A DNA stretch of 64,000 nt from positions 1,054,001 through 1,118,000 of the forward strand of contig NZ_CP049857.1 in the NCBI RefSeq assembly GCF_011299555.1. Reading direction: 5' to 3'. Source of the stretch: Dysgonomonas sp. HDW5A (GTDB lineage Bacteria; Bacteroidota; Bacteroidia; Bacteroidales; Dysgonomonadaceae). The number at the start of each line of letters is the position of its first letter. Position 1 is the stretch's first letter. Shown here in pieces: positions 54,909-63,074 of the stretch. The position numbers were made by a program, and so were the translations under genes. The notes beneath the pieces were generated by a model that did not search any database, had not been told where the DNA came from, and saw nothing but the letters and a program-made list of their open reading frames with translations.

Positions 54909-54921
54909 AGGTCGCAGACCT
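54909..54921 (-). repeat. AGGTC-N3-GACCT palindrome, copy n (perfect)
   Basis: AGGTC-TGC-GACCT after GTAATAAAA on the gene strand, 9 nt after the lipoprotein stop and 146 nt before the GH2 gene, in tandem with copy m. Confidence 0.8.
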
Positions 54922-54930
54922 TTTTATTAC

Positions 54931-55464
54931 TTACTTCTTAATATTAACCGTCACTTTATAGTTTTGAGTGAACGATCTTACTTCATAATCGTTCGTTATA
55001 CTATTAGTAATATTTGTATACGAAATCTCCTGCTTCGGATCGAAGGTCAATACATTGAGTGAACCGACCGAAGCATTGAGAGCTTTTACATATACATTTT
55101 TCACTCCTTTTATAGCCTGCGGCCAATTTATTGAGAATGCTCCGCTTGTATCGGGTTGCAGGACATTGCCTGCTTCGTCAACAATCTGATAGTCTGTGCC
55201 ACGCACCAAAGTTCCTCCGACATAATAGTATGTAACCACATTGTAAGAGCGGACACGCTCACTATGAAACTGTATGGCGATAGTTGCTGTCTCTCCTTGT
55301 TTTATATTAAATACAACATCATTTTTGAGTTTGCCCCAATCCAGGAAGCCTACATAATAGATATGTTCCATAGCCGGATCTCCATTGCCCCATTCATCAT
55401 CGCTACAAGCGGTGAATGTATAACAGGCAGCAATTGCCATTAGTATTAATATTATCTTTTTCAT
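54931..55464 (-). CDS. Small surface lipoprotein of the SusCD operon
   Basis: The 177-residue lipoprotein (signal ends YTFTAC, Cys 20) has a beta-rich body (GNGDPAMEHIYYVGFLDWGK, NIKQGETATIAIQFHSERV, YYYVGGTLVRGTDYQIVDEA) of the DUF1735/Calx-beta-like kind found in PUL lipoproteins. I recognise no catalytic motif. Its place directly after susD, before the GH2 and lyase genes, is where surface glycan-binding proteins usually sit, so a glycan-binding role is plausible but unproven; it is shorter than typical SGBPs. Confidence 0.65.
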   Translation of the reverse strand: MKKIILILMAIAACYTFTACSDDEWGNGDPAMEHIYYVGFLDWGKLKNDVVFNIKQGETATIAIQFHSERVRSYNVVTYYYVGGTLVRGTDYQIVDEAGNVLQPDTSGAFSINWPQAIKGVKNVYVKALNASVGSLNVLTFDPKQEISYTNITNSITNDYEVRSFTQNYKVTVNIKK

Positions 55465-55550
55465 ATTTCTTTTTAAGTAACGCTAAATATTTATTGTTAT
55501 ACTTTACAACATAACTGTCTCTCGCTATTATGCTTACCAAAGCAACAAAT

Positions 55551-55563
55551 AGGTATGAGACCT
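55551..55563 (-). repeat. AGGTC-N3-GACCT palindrome, copy o (one mismatch)
   Basis: The plus strand reads AGGTA-TGA-GACCT. It touches the susD stop codon and lies 86 nt before the lipoprotein gene. Here the A-rich flank is on the opposite side from most copies. Confidence 0.55.
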
Positions 55564-57212
55564 TACCAGTTAGGATTTTGAGTAATATTTCCTTTCGAAA
55601 GAGCTACTTCATTCAATGGAATCGGATACAAGTAATCCCTATCAGCATCAAACCTCCGATCATCAGCCAGTTCGATCACATACATATCGGCTTCGTCATA
55701 CACCTGTTTCCCTTTCAGTTTTCCCGTAGAATCAGTTAAACGGGCTTCTAAGTCTTTACGTAATTTACTTGTTTCGGAATCTACAAATTTTGCACCTATG
55801 AGATAGGTAGGTAATACTTTCTCGGCTATTTTCCAACGCATGATATCATCATATCGAAAACCTTCGTCAATAAACTCAACTGTCCGTTCACGGCGAATTT
55901 CATCCAACATATTAAGACCGTTAGCGGTAGTGAAGTCATTGGTCAGTTTCACATTAAACCCGACTCTGCTTCGTAATTTATTCACGGTTTTATCCAACTG
56001 ATCATTTGTTATCGAACCATTGTATTCATATAAAGCCTCTGCATAGGAGATCAGTATTTCAGCATAACGAATCAGCATTTTATCTACTGTCTCCCGTCCT
56101 ACCGTAATCCATTCATCCATCATAAAACCTTTCTTTATCGAATAACCATATCCATGCTGATTAGAAAAGGGTATGTATGCCCCTTTGAAAGCGTCTTCTC
56201 CCAGACTGAAAACAGTCATTTTGAGACGAGGGTCTCTATTAGTCAAAGCATCATCGAAACTTTTTTCGGGAGTTACTTTAAGTGGTGATTTTTCACGAGG
56301 CAGCCCATCGTTATAAAGGAATAAATCGACCATCTGACGAGTTATCGAAACGCTGTTTTCCATTGCTCTGGCATTACCATGAACTGTGGTTCCTGCTCCA
56401 TTGGGACCGTATACTTTCACAAATACATTCTCCAGATTCTTCGGACCTTCGCCGTCAAATGTGAATAGCTTCTCGAAATTAGGATAAAGGTCATGCCCTT
56501 CTTTCATCAATAACTCTGCTGCATCTATCGATTTCTTCAGATGCGCTTTATAATCATTGCCCAGATTATGATACTTAACAAAAGTCCCTTCATATAATCC
56601 GATTCGAACAATCATACCTAATGCCGACGAATGGGTAACACGTCCCCAGTCTTTCTCCGGTAATTTGGCTCTTGTAGGTAACCATTCGGCAGCAAACTCA
56701 AGGTCTTTATAGCATTGCTGAATAACCTGCTCACGTGAGGTTCGCCCCGAATACATAATGGGGTCATTGGGATCATCAAATGACTTTAACACTAAAGGGA
56801 TATCGCCATACAGTTTCACGAGCATAAAATTATGATAGGCTCTAAAGAAATAGGCTTCGGCCATCCACCTATTCAGAACGGATTCTTCGATAGCTGCTCT
56901 TGGAGCTTTGTCGAGAATATTATTAGCTGTGAAAATACGGGTATAAGGTTTATTCCAGTTATCATCGGAGGTAGACGGTACTGTACGGCTTCCTGCCGAC
57001 ACATTATCAGCAGCCGTTCTCACTAATTCATCGCCACGTGTATCGTGCGAAAAGCCTTGCAGCTCGTCATACAATCGGTTACATGCAGCACGCACATCGG
57101 TCTCAGTCTTCCAGAATGCTGCATCTGTAAAATTCGTTTCCGGAAGTTTATCTAAATCGCACCCTGAGAGGCATAGAGCCCAAGCGATCAGTAAAAAATA
57201 TATTTTTCTCAT
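55563..57212 (-). CDS. SusD/RagB family glycan-binding lipoprotein
   Basis: The 549-residue outer-membrane lipoprotein (signal LLIAWALCLSGC, Cys 18) binds oligosaccharide at the cell surface and acts as the lid of the SusC channel. SusD landmarks: NFTDAAFWKTETDVRAACNR, RWMAEAYFFRAYHNFMLVKLYGDIPLVL, EEGF-type ERTVEFIDEGFRYDDIMRWKI and the C-terminal PIPLNEVALSKGNITQNPNW. Full length and intact, unlike the SusD relic at 45315. It follows susC by 107 nt with a palindrome in the gap. Confidence 0.94.
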   Translation of the reverse strand: MRKIYFLLIAWALCLSGCDLDKLPETNFTDAAFWKTETDVRAACNRLYDELQGFSHDTRGDELVRTAADNVSAGSRTVPSTSDDNWNKPYTRIFTANNILDKAPRAAIEESVLNRWMAEAYFFRAYHNFMLVKLYGDIPLVLKSFDDPNDPIMYSGRTSREQVIQQCYKDLEFAAEWLPTRAKLPEKDWGRVTHSSALGMIVRIGLYEGTFVKYHNLGNDYKAHLKKSIDAAELLMKEGHDLYPNFEKLFTFDGEGPKNLENVFVKVYGPNGAGTTVHGNARAMENSVSITRQMVDLFLYNDGLPREKSPLKVTPEKSFDDALTNRDPRLKMTVFSLGEDAFKGAYIPFSNQHGYGYSIKKGFMMDEWITVGRETVDKMLIRYAEILISYAEALYEYNGSITNDQLDKTVNKLRSRVGFNVKLTNDFTTANGLNMLDEIRRERTVEFIDEGFRYDDIMRWKIAEKVLPTYLIGAKFVDSETSKLRKDLEARLTDSTGKLKGKQVYDEADMYVIELADDRRFDADRDYLYPIPLNEVALSKGNITQNPNW

Positions 57213-57230
57213 AATGTATATCGCAATTTA

Positions 57231-57243
57231 AGGTCGCAGACCT
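57231..57243 (-). repeat. AGGTC-N3-GACCT palindrome, copy p (perfect)
   Basis: AGGTC-TGC-GACCT after GTAATAAAT on the gene strand and followed by TTAAATTG, 18 nt before the susD ATG, inside the susC-susD intercistronic gap. Confidence 0.8.
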
Positions 57244-57318
57244 ATTTATTACTTTAGCAAGTATAAATACCACTCATCGTTATAATTAACTCAGGTTATA
57301 CCGAATACTTGCTGTTAC

Positions 57319-60300
57319 TTAGAATGTAATATTCAGCCCCATACTCCAGGTTCGGAAGAATGGGTAATAACTGGCACTTGCATTGTTCCCTACCTCGGGG
57401 TCAAATACCGACAACAAGTCGCTATGCTCCCAAATATCATCTCCCGATATATATACTCTTACTCTATCGGCTATTTTTTTCTTAATCGGGATATTATAAC
57501 CCACCTGCACATTCTTCAAACGTATATAGGCTGCATTTTGTACCCACTTATCCGAAGGGTAGTAGTTGAATGTATTGGCATTATACAAACGTGGCCAATA
57601 TGCATCCTGATTATCTTCCGTCCAATAATTACGGTGTATTGTCCATGGCATATTTGCGGTAGATTGGAACGGGGCTATCGTATTGGTATCTATAAGCAGC
57701 TTACGCTTGGCTACTCCTTGCCATAACATCGAAAAATCGAAGTTGTTCCATTGCAATGCTATATTAAGGCCATAGAGATAGCGTCCGTTAGAGTCTCCCA
57801 AGTAAATAAGGTCTCCCGGATCTTCGGGTGTACCACCTCCGGCTCCAATAATATGGTTTGGCTCACCTTGCGCCAGATATTTTACATCTCCTCCGCTTAC
57901 ATTGGCATCATTAAATGACTGAAAACCGGGATTTGCTTTTTTAAATGCAAGGTATTCCTCTCGGCTCGACCAGAAACCATCGGTTTCGTATCCCCAAAGC
58001 GTATTCAATGGGAAGCCTTCCAAAAACTGCTTTGATCCGGGGGCAATCGTATTGGTTCCGTTTAGCTGCACCAGCCTGTTCTGGCTATCAGACAGATTAA
58101 ATCCTAGCTGATAATTTACATCTCCCACTTTATCTCTCCAATTAAGTTGGAACTCCCATCCCCATGTTTTCAATCTTCCTATATTACCATAAGGTGCTTT
58201 TACTCCGGCCAGATTAGGCAGATTGTATTCTATCAACATATCGTTGTTAAACTTCCAGTAGTAATCTCCGGTAAAGCTTAAGCGGCTCGATAGTATATCC
58301 AAATCAAATCCAATATTGGTTGTCTCAACCACTTCCCATGTTTTGTCTTTGGCCGCAAGCCTGTCCTGATAGTAGTATTTATCGCCCATGAGTGTACCAT
58401 CGTTAAGAATAGGCAGGTAATCATAAAACCCAATAATTCCGCCGATACCCAATTGTCCCCACGATGCACGTACTTTAAGATTATCGATCTGGGGAATATC
58501 GAACCAGCTTTCCTGATTCATACGCCACCCGAATGAAAATGAGGGAAAGGCTTTCCAACGGTTACCGGGAGCTAAACGAGAACTTCCGTCATACCGAATA
58601 TTCGCTTCAAACAGATACTTATCTGCATAGTTATAGTTTATACGTCCGAAGTAAGACATCATACTCCATGTCTCCACCAAATCGCTTAAGCTTGTATTTG
58701 TAGCTAACGAGGCATCGTAAGCGTTAAAAGAGAAGAAATCGTTCGAGTTAAGATTCCGTGCAATTCCTTTCATTTCATCCTTTCGGTAGTCTTCGTACGA
58801 AGTACCCAGTAAGAGATTAAACGAATGCTTATTCAAACTGAAATCATAGTAGGCTAAAGCATCAAAGTTATTGTGATAGTCGTAGTTCTTGGTCTTCTCT
58901 AAAGAATTAGGGTTGTTTGCCTGAAAACGGATAGTAGTACCCAATCTGTCATACCAGATAAGTGTACGCCTTGCGACCTCACTATTATAATAAGCAGCTT
59001 GACGAGATGCACTCAACTGGAATCTAAGTCCGCGAACAAAGTTATGTATAGTCAGTTCCCCCCGACCCATATAGGCCTCGTAACGAGTTTCGTTATATCC
59101 ACCGTTTCTCATTAAGTCAATTGCATTTACCTGCAAATCGCCATTATACGGATTGGTTTTAAAGTTGATATCTTCCTGAGGGTTATAAATCGGTTGACGT
59201 CCTCTCACCCGATACAAACGCTCTAATATATTTGTCGCACCATATGGGTTGGTTTCGGTGAACTGCCCGTTATAACTTGTATTTATGCCTAAACTCATGT
59301 ACTTATTCAATTCAGAGTTTAACTTAACACGCAGATTATAACGTTCATTTTTGTCGGGTCCGTATTTTAGAATACCACTTTTAGTAAAGAAGCCTGCCGA
59401 AATCAGATAATTAAGTTCTTTGGTTCCTCCGGCAATAGATACGCCATGGTTCTGTTGAGTAGTATGATCGTTTGTACCTTCGGCAATCCAATTGGTGGCT
59501 TCGAACAGATCCCAGCGACCATTGGTATTATTAGGACGATAGTTAAAGTTAGGATTTCCCACCCACGACGATTGTTCTTCGTTCCACTCGGGAGTTCCTC
59601 CGGCATTTATACGCGATTCGTTTATAAATTTTTGCTCTTCCCATGCAGGTAGACGTTTTGGCATGAGACCCGGAGTGTTGATCGCATAATATCCATTATA
59701 TGATATTTTGACTTTTCCTTCTCCTCCTGACTTTGTGGTGATTAGAATGACTCCTGCCGCCGCACGTGCTCCATAAATAGAACTGGCTGCAGCATCTTTC
59801 AAGACGGAAACGCTGGCTATATCATTCGGATTTAAGAGATTCATATCCCCTTCAACACCATCAATTAAGACCAAAGCCTTGGTATCGTTGGCTGACGAAA
59901 AACCACGGATACGTACTCCCGAGGTTTCCTTTCCGGGTTGTCCACTACTTCGTAAAACGGCAACACCCGGCATTTCGCCTTGCATAGCCGACAGTACATC
60001 CGACGACGATTTATAGGCAATGGTAGAACCGTCTATGGCTGCAACCGACCCGGTAAGATTTACTTTCTTTTGTGTACCATACCCAACAACTACTACATCC
60101 TCTAACATTTTAGAGTCTTCTTTCATTGTCACATTAATCTGGTTTTTATTGGCTACCACTTCAACCGGTACATACCCCAGAAATGTAAAAACCAATGTTG
60201 CTCCGTTTTTTGTATTAATGGTGTAGTTTCCATCTATATCCGTCAATGTACCATTGGTTGTTCCTTTCTCGTGTACAGTGAGTCCGATCAGGGGCTCTTT

Positions 60301-60432
60301 CATAGTATCATCTATTACCCGTCCGTGTACAGTGATTGTACTCTGAGCATAGAGATTTACATCAAATAGCAGTAGCAGCAGAAAAACAAGGGTATAGCTT
60401 TTCCTCCATCTGCTTAACAGATTTTTTTCCAT
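57319..60432 (-). CDS. SusC/RagA family TonB-linked outer-membrane transporter
   Basis: From ATG 60432 the protein has 1037 residues: signal (LVFLLLLLFDVNLYAQ), carboxypeptidase-D-like regulatory domain (TVHGRVIDDTMKEPLIGLTV, GNYTINTKNGATLVFTFLGY), a TonB-box-like segment (DVVVVGYGTQKKVNLTGSV), plug domain (VLSAMQGEMPGV, VRIRGFSS, VLIDGVEG, VLKDAAASSIYGARAAAGVI) and a 22-strand barrel ending WSMGLNITF. It imports glycan fragments together with SusD using TonB energy. The open frame extends to 60477, but MEKNLLSRW gives the usual signal and lies 58 nt after a -7 box. It heads the minus arm. Confidence 0.94.
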   Translation of the reverse strand: MEKNLLSRWRKSYTLVFLLLLLFDVNLYAQSTITVHGRVIDDTMKEPLIGLTVHEKGTTNGTLTDIDGNYTINTKNGATLVFTFLGYVPVEVVANKNQINVTMKEDSKMLEDVVVVGYGTQKKVNLTGSVAAIDGSTIAYKSSSDVLSAMQGEMPGVAVLRSSGQPGKETSGVRIRGFSSANDTKALVLIDGVEGDMNLLNPNDIASVSVLKDAAASSIYGARAAAGVILITTKSGGEGKVKISYNGYYAINTPGLMPKRLPAWEEQKFINESRINAGGTPEWNEEQSSWVGNPNFNYRPNNTNGRWDLFEATNWIAEGTNDHTTQQNHGVSIAGGTKELNYLISAGFFTKSGILKYGPDKNERYNLRVKLNSELNKYMSLGINTSYNGQFTETNPYGATNILERLYRVRGRQPIYNPQEDINFKTNPYNGDLQVNAIDLMRNGGYNETRYEAYMGRGELTIHNFVRGLRFQLSASRQAAYYNSEVARRTLIWYDRLGTTIRFQANNPNSLEKTKNYDYHNNFDALAYYDFSLNKHSFNLLLGTSYEDYRKDEMKGIARNLNSNDFFSFNAYDASLATNTSLSDLVETWSMMSYFGRINYNYADKYLFEANIRYDGSSRLAPGNRWKAFPSFSFGWRMNQESWFDIPQIDNLKVRASWGQLGIGGIIGFYDYLPILNDGTLMGDKYYYQDRLAAKDKTWEVVETTNIGFDLDILSSRLSFTGDYYWKFNNDMLIEYNLPNLAGVKAPYGNIGRLKTWGWEFQLNWRDKVGDVNYQLGFNLSDSQNRLVQLNGTNTIAPGSKQFLEGFPLNTLWGYETDGFWSSREEYLAFKKANPGFQSFNDANVSGGDVKYLAQGEPNHIIGAGGGTPEDPGDLIYLGDSNGRYLYGLNIALQWNNFDFSMLWQGVAKRKLLIDTNTIAPFQSTANMPWTIHRNYWTEDNQDAYWPRLYNANTFNYYPSDKWVQNAAYIRLKNVQVGYNIPIKKKIADRVRVYISGDDIWEHSDLLSVFDPEVGNNASASYYPFFRTWSMGLNITF

Positions 60433-60489
60433 GAATATTAGATTTTGATTATTGCTAACTTTTGCTGAGATGGCCAACTCTCATTGCAA

Positions 60490-60497
60490 CAAAAGTA
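60490..60497 (-). promoter_or_regulatory. Candidate -7 promoter box for susC
   Basis: The minus strand reads TACTTTTG, matching TAnnTTTG, 57 nt before the susC start. Confidence 0.55.
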
Positions 60498-60694
60498 AAA
60501 TCAAGGGCATATGCATAATTGGAGGAGTGGTCAAATAGTGGATTCAGCACAAACGAGAACCATCATAACAGAATGATAATAAATGAAATACAAAAACTAT
60601 TATTGTATAAAAAAGTGGATTACATATAAAGTTTGCAGCTTGTAGAAAGAGGTCAAAATGAACTAAATATGATAAGATCGACTTTCGCATTCAT

Positions 60695-60728
60695 AAAAAA
60701 GATTCGCCTACTTAGCAGGCGAATCTTT
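60695..60728 (-). terminator. Terminator of the DUF1801 gene
   Basis: A perfect 12-bp stem (60698-60709 with 60717-60728) and a 7-nt loop, followed by a T-run on the minus strand. It overlaps the stop codon. Confidence 0.85.
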
Positions 60729-61070
60729 ATGTAATGAGAGTGAATCTTTTAGAATTGTATCTATTGCTTCCAAATCAATATCTTTGGTTTGATCAACTAA
60801 TAAGATCTTCATCTTTACTCTGTTTTCTCTGAGTAATTGAGGATGATCGAGTAGTCCGCCATTTTCAATACCAATATAGGGCTGCTTGTATTTTTTGTGT
60901 ATCCAAAAATAGCAAAACGGCTTCTTCTTATAGTAGTAGAAAGGCAATTGATACTTCCATGCTTCGGTTATATTCTCATCGAAACTGAGAATATGCTCTC
61001 GGAGGAACTGCAGGCAACTGTTAGTATCCTCATCATGTTCTAAAAAAAATTCATCGATAGGTCGAAGCAT
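60708..61070 (-). CDS. DUF1801 (YdhG-like) protein
   Basis: The 120-residue cytoplasmic protein has the DUF1801 pattern: SCLQFLREHILSFDENITEAWKYQLPFYYYKKKPFCYFWIHKK in segments, and PYIGIENGGLLDHPQLL. The fold is alpha/beta and of unknown function, often located beside GyrI-like proteins and regulators, as here. It is the last gene of a probable minus-strand operon with the GyrI-like protein (15-nt gap) and the WYL regulator. Confidence 0.82.
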   Translation of the reverse strand: MLRPIDEFFLEHDEDTNSCLQFLREHILSFDENITEAWKYQLPFYYYKKKPFCYFWIHKKYKQPYIGIENGGLLDHPQLLRENRVKMKILLVDQTKDIDLEAIDTILKDSLSLHKDSPAK

Positions 61071-61085
61071 AAATTACTATATCAT

Positions 61086-61541
61086 TTATTTAATAGAAAC
61101 GAAAATACCAATCTCGGCATTATCCATTTCGCATGACTTTTCGGGATAAATTTCGAAATCAGCCAGATAAGCTCTGTCCAGATCCGACTTCCATATTTCA
61201 GTCCATTTGTTAAATACAATGTCATCCGATAGTTTTCCTTTGGCAGTGAACTCCTCGTAATTGGATGTTTCGATAGTCAAACCGATAAGCCCCTCGGGAA
61301 TATTATCCAGACTACTTACTTTATAACCAACAATGGTTGTGTAAGGTTGCATAAAATCGCCTTCATATTCGGTATATATCCCATAGAGATCAGTGCTCGC
61401 TTTATTGGGTATTTTAGATTCAATATCTTCCGATACAAATCGATCCCAAAGCTGAGGAATGTCTTTTGCTGCCTGACCTCCTTCGTTGGTTGTTCTTACT
61501 GAGATACCGATAACATAGAATTTTTCGATTGTTGTTTTCAT
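61086..61541 (-). CDS. GyrI-like small-molecule-binding protein
   Basis: The 151-residue protein resembles the effector-binding (GyrI/AraC_E_bind, BacR-like) fold: FYVIGISVRTTNEGGQAAKDIPQLWDRFVSE, LYGIYTEYEGDFMQPYTTIVGYKV, and a closing DFEIYPEKSCEMDNAEIGIFVSI. Stand-alone members bind hydrophobic or cationic ligands and may sequester or hydrolyse toxic compounds. Lying 43 nt after the WYL regulator gene and before DUF1801, it is probably co-regulated by YafY-type control. The ligand is unknown. Confidence 0.82.
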   Translation of the reverse strand: MKTTIEKFYVIGISVRTTNEGGQAAKDIPQLWDRFVSEDIESKIPNKASTDLYGIYTEYEGDFMQPYTTIVGYKVSSLDNIPEGLIGLTIETSNYEEFTAKGKLSDDIVFNKWTEIWKSDLDRAYLADFEIYPEKSCEMDNAEIGIFVSIK

Positions 61542-61584
61542 TTTTCTTTCAATTTTTATGATTTACTGCAAAGAAAGCCTATCG

Positions 61585-62313
61585 TTATGACAACCCTGTG
61601 TCAAGGGTAGCCAGATATTTTACTTTGCACTCCTCAAAATAATCCTGAAAAGTAAAATTATATGATTCGAACTTTTCCGATAGCACTTTCAACTCCTGTA
61701 TTCGATCGAGGCGAAATGCTCGTTTTTCGTTTCTTAACCGGCAATGTGCTATCAGTATCCAATTTTCCTGTGTGCTGTATAAAGCCAGTGGTTCGATTAT
61801 CCTTTCCGTGTCTTCACTGATTTCGGAAGTATAAGAAATATCTATTAATTGAAAATTAGTAATTGCCAATTGTAGTAAAGATAAATAATCGCTCGTAGTT
61901 TTGCCTTCCGAATTATTACGAATTTGAATACGATCCGATAGCAACTCGGCTTTGCTCTTGGTATTATGTTTTAATACCGCTTTTATTTTCGTGATCGCCT
62001 CCGTGTAATTCTTTACAAACGATTGGTCTTTGTTTGTTTTTACTATCTGTTCTGCTGTAATCAATGCATTCGCTTCACTCTCGCTAAACATTACAGGGGG
62101 TATGGCATACCCTTGCATGAGAGAGTAGCCTTTACCCTCTTCGGTAAGAATGGGAACTCCTGCTTCTTCCAAAGCTTTGATATCCCGATAAACGGTACGC
62201 GTACTTATCCCAAACTTATCTGCAATGAATTTAGCCGTGATAATCTGACGCGATTGCAACAATATCAGTATGGCGGTTAAGCGCGATAGTCGGGAAGTAT
62301 CTTGATGAATCAT
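61585..62313 (-). CDS. YafY-like HTH + WYL transcriptional regulator
   Basis: The 242-residue regulator has an N-terminal HTH_11 domain (RLTAILILLQSRQIITAKFIADKFGISTRTVYRDIKALEEAGVPI in parts; residues about 8-60) and a C-terminal WYL domain (about 140-225; YSTQENWILIAHCRLRNEKRAFRLDRIQEL). WYL domains sense ligands, often nucleotides or nucleic acid. It stands upstream of and co-oriented with the GyrI-like and DUF1801 genes and probably controls them. The GNAT gene ends 16 nt upstream. Confidence 0.9.
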   Translation of the reverse strand: MIHQDTSRLSRLTAILILLQSRQIITAKFIADKFGISTRTVYRDIKALEEAGVPILTEEGKGYSLMQGYAIPPVMFSESEANALITAEQIVKTNKDQSFVKNYTEAITKIKAVLKHNTKSKAELLSDRIQIRNNSEGKTTSDYLSLLQLAITNFQLIDISYTSEISEDTERIIEPLALYSTQENWILIAHCRLRNEKRAFRLDRIQELKVLSEKFESYNFTFQDYFEECKVKYLATLDTGLS

Positions 62314-62329
62314 TTCTAATTATTAAAAT

Positions 62330-62851
62330 TTACACTACTGGAAAATAGCTGTATAAGGGATGAACCAACCCTGTGGGTTCATAAAATTCAGTAGTAAAAG
62401 CCTTGAATCCCAGCTTTGCTAATAACTTAGCAGAAGATTCATTTTGAGGATGATGCCCTGAGAAAATATTCTGAGCCTTCGATACTTCTAAAGCATAGTT
62501 AACGCTGAATCGGGCAGCTTCCGACGCATATCCTTTATTCCAAAAGGCAGGCAGTAATTGAAACCCGAGTTCGTAAATATCTGTTTCGTCGTGATAAGGC
62601 TTCAAACCACAACACCCTATAAACTCTGAGGTTTCGAGATTGTAAAGTTTCCAGTACTGAACACCATACAATGCTTGATTTTGTATTTCTCGTGTCAATC
62701 TTTCGGCTATCTGCTCAGGGGTGTATGTCCCTGTAGCAGAAAGTAACCTCATCACATCGGGGTGACTCCACAGAGAAGTTGCCACCTCAGTGTCACTTTT
62801 GTTCCATACGGAAAAACCCAGTCGTTCGGTCTTAAAAATATACTGATCCAT
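62330..62851 (-). CDS. GNAT family N-acetyltransferase (RimJ/RimL-like)
   Basis: The 173-residue acetyltransferase of the Acetyltransf_3 group has the N-terminal FKTERLGFSVW, the core beta-4/beta-5 region TSEFIGCCGLKPYHDETDIYELGFQLLPAFWNKGYASEAARFSVNYAL in segments, with the acetyl-CoA loop WNKGYASEA, and ending NIFSGHHPQNESSAKLLAKLGFK. It may acetylate a protein N-terminus, a ribosomal protein or a small amine. It could be the first gene of the minus operon with the WYL regulator; no -7 box was found. Confidence 0.88.
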   Translation of the reverse strand: MDQYIFKTERLGFSVWNKSDTEVATSLWSHPDVMRLLSATGTYTPEQIAERLTREIQNQALYGVQYWKLYNLETSEFIGCCGLKPYHDETDIYELGFQLLPAFWNKGYASEAARFSVNYALEVSKAQNIFSGHHPQNESSAKLLAKLGFKAFTTEFYEPTGLVHPLYSYFPVV

Positions 62852-62987
62852 AAAGACTTACTTATCGAATTATTCTTTTTTACGAGCCTAAAAAAGTGAC
62901 AACAATTACATATTATCTAATAATATCTGTAAACTATGTCACCACTCATTTTCAACACCTTACACTATAAAAGGTTACAAAGGTAAC

Positions 62988-63002
62988 AAAAGTGACACTT
63001 TT
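62988..63002. repeat. Palindrome AAAAGTGACACTTTT, copy 2
   Basis: Identical to 20768-20782, within a shared 20-nt word. Next to it lies GTTAC/GTAAC (62974-62987) and other GTNAC words. It lies upstream of the GNAT gene. Confidence 0.6.
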
Positions 63003-63074
63003 TTCGATGTCTTTTATTATCTCTTTATATTTTAGGAGCTAATCCGGTGTTGTAGTAAAGATAAATAAACAGCA

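Noticed and set aside
60433-60477. Upstream extension of susC
   Set aside because: The next Met (60432) starts a normal SusC signal peptide, and the extension lies in the leader after the -7 box.
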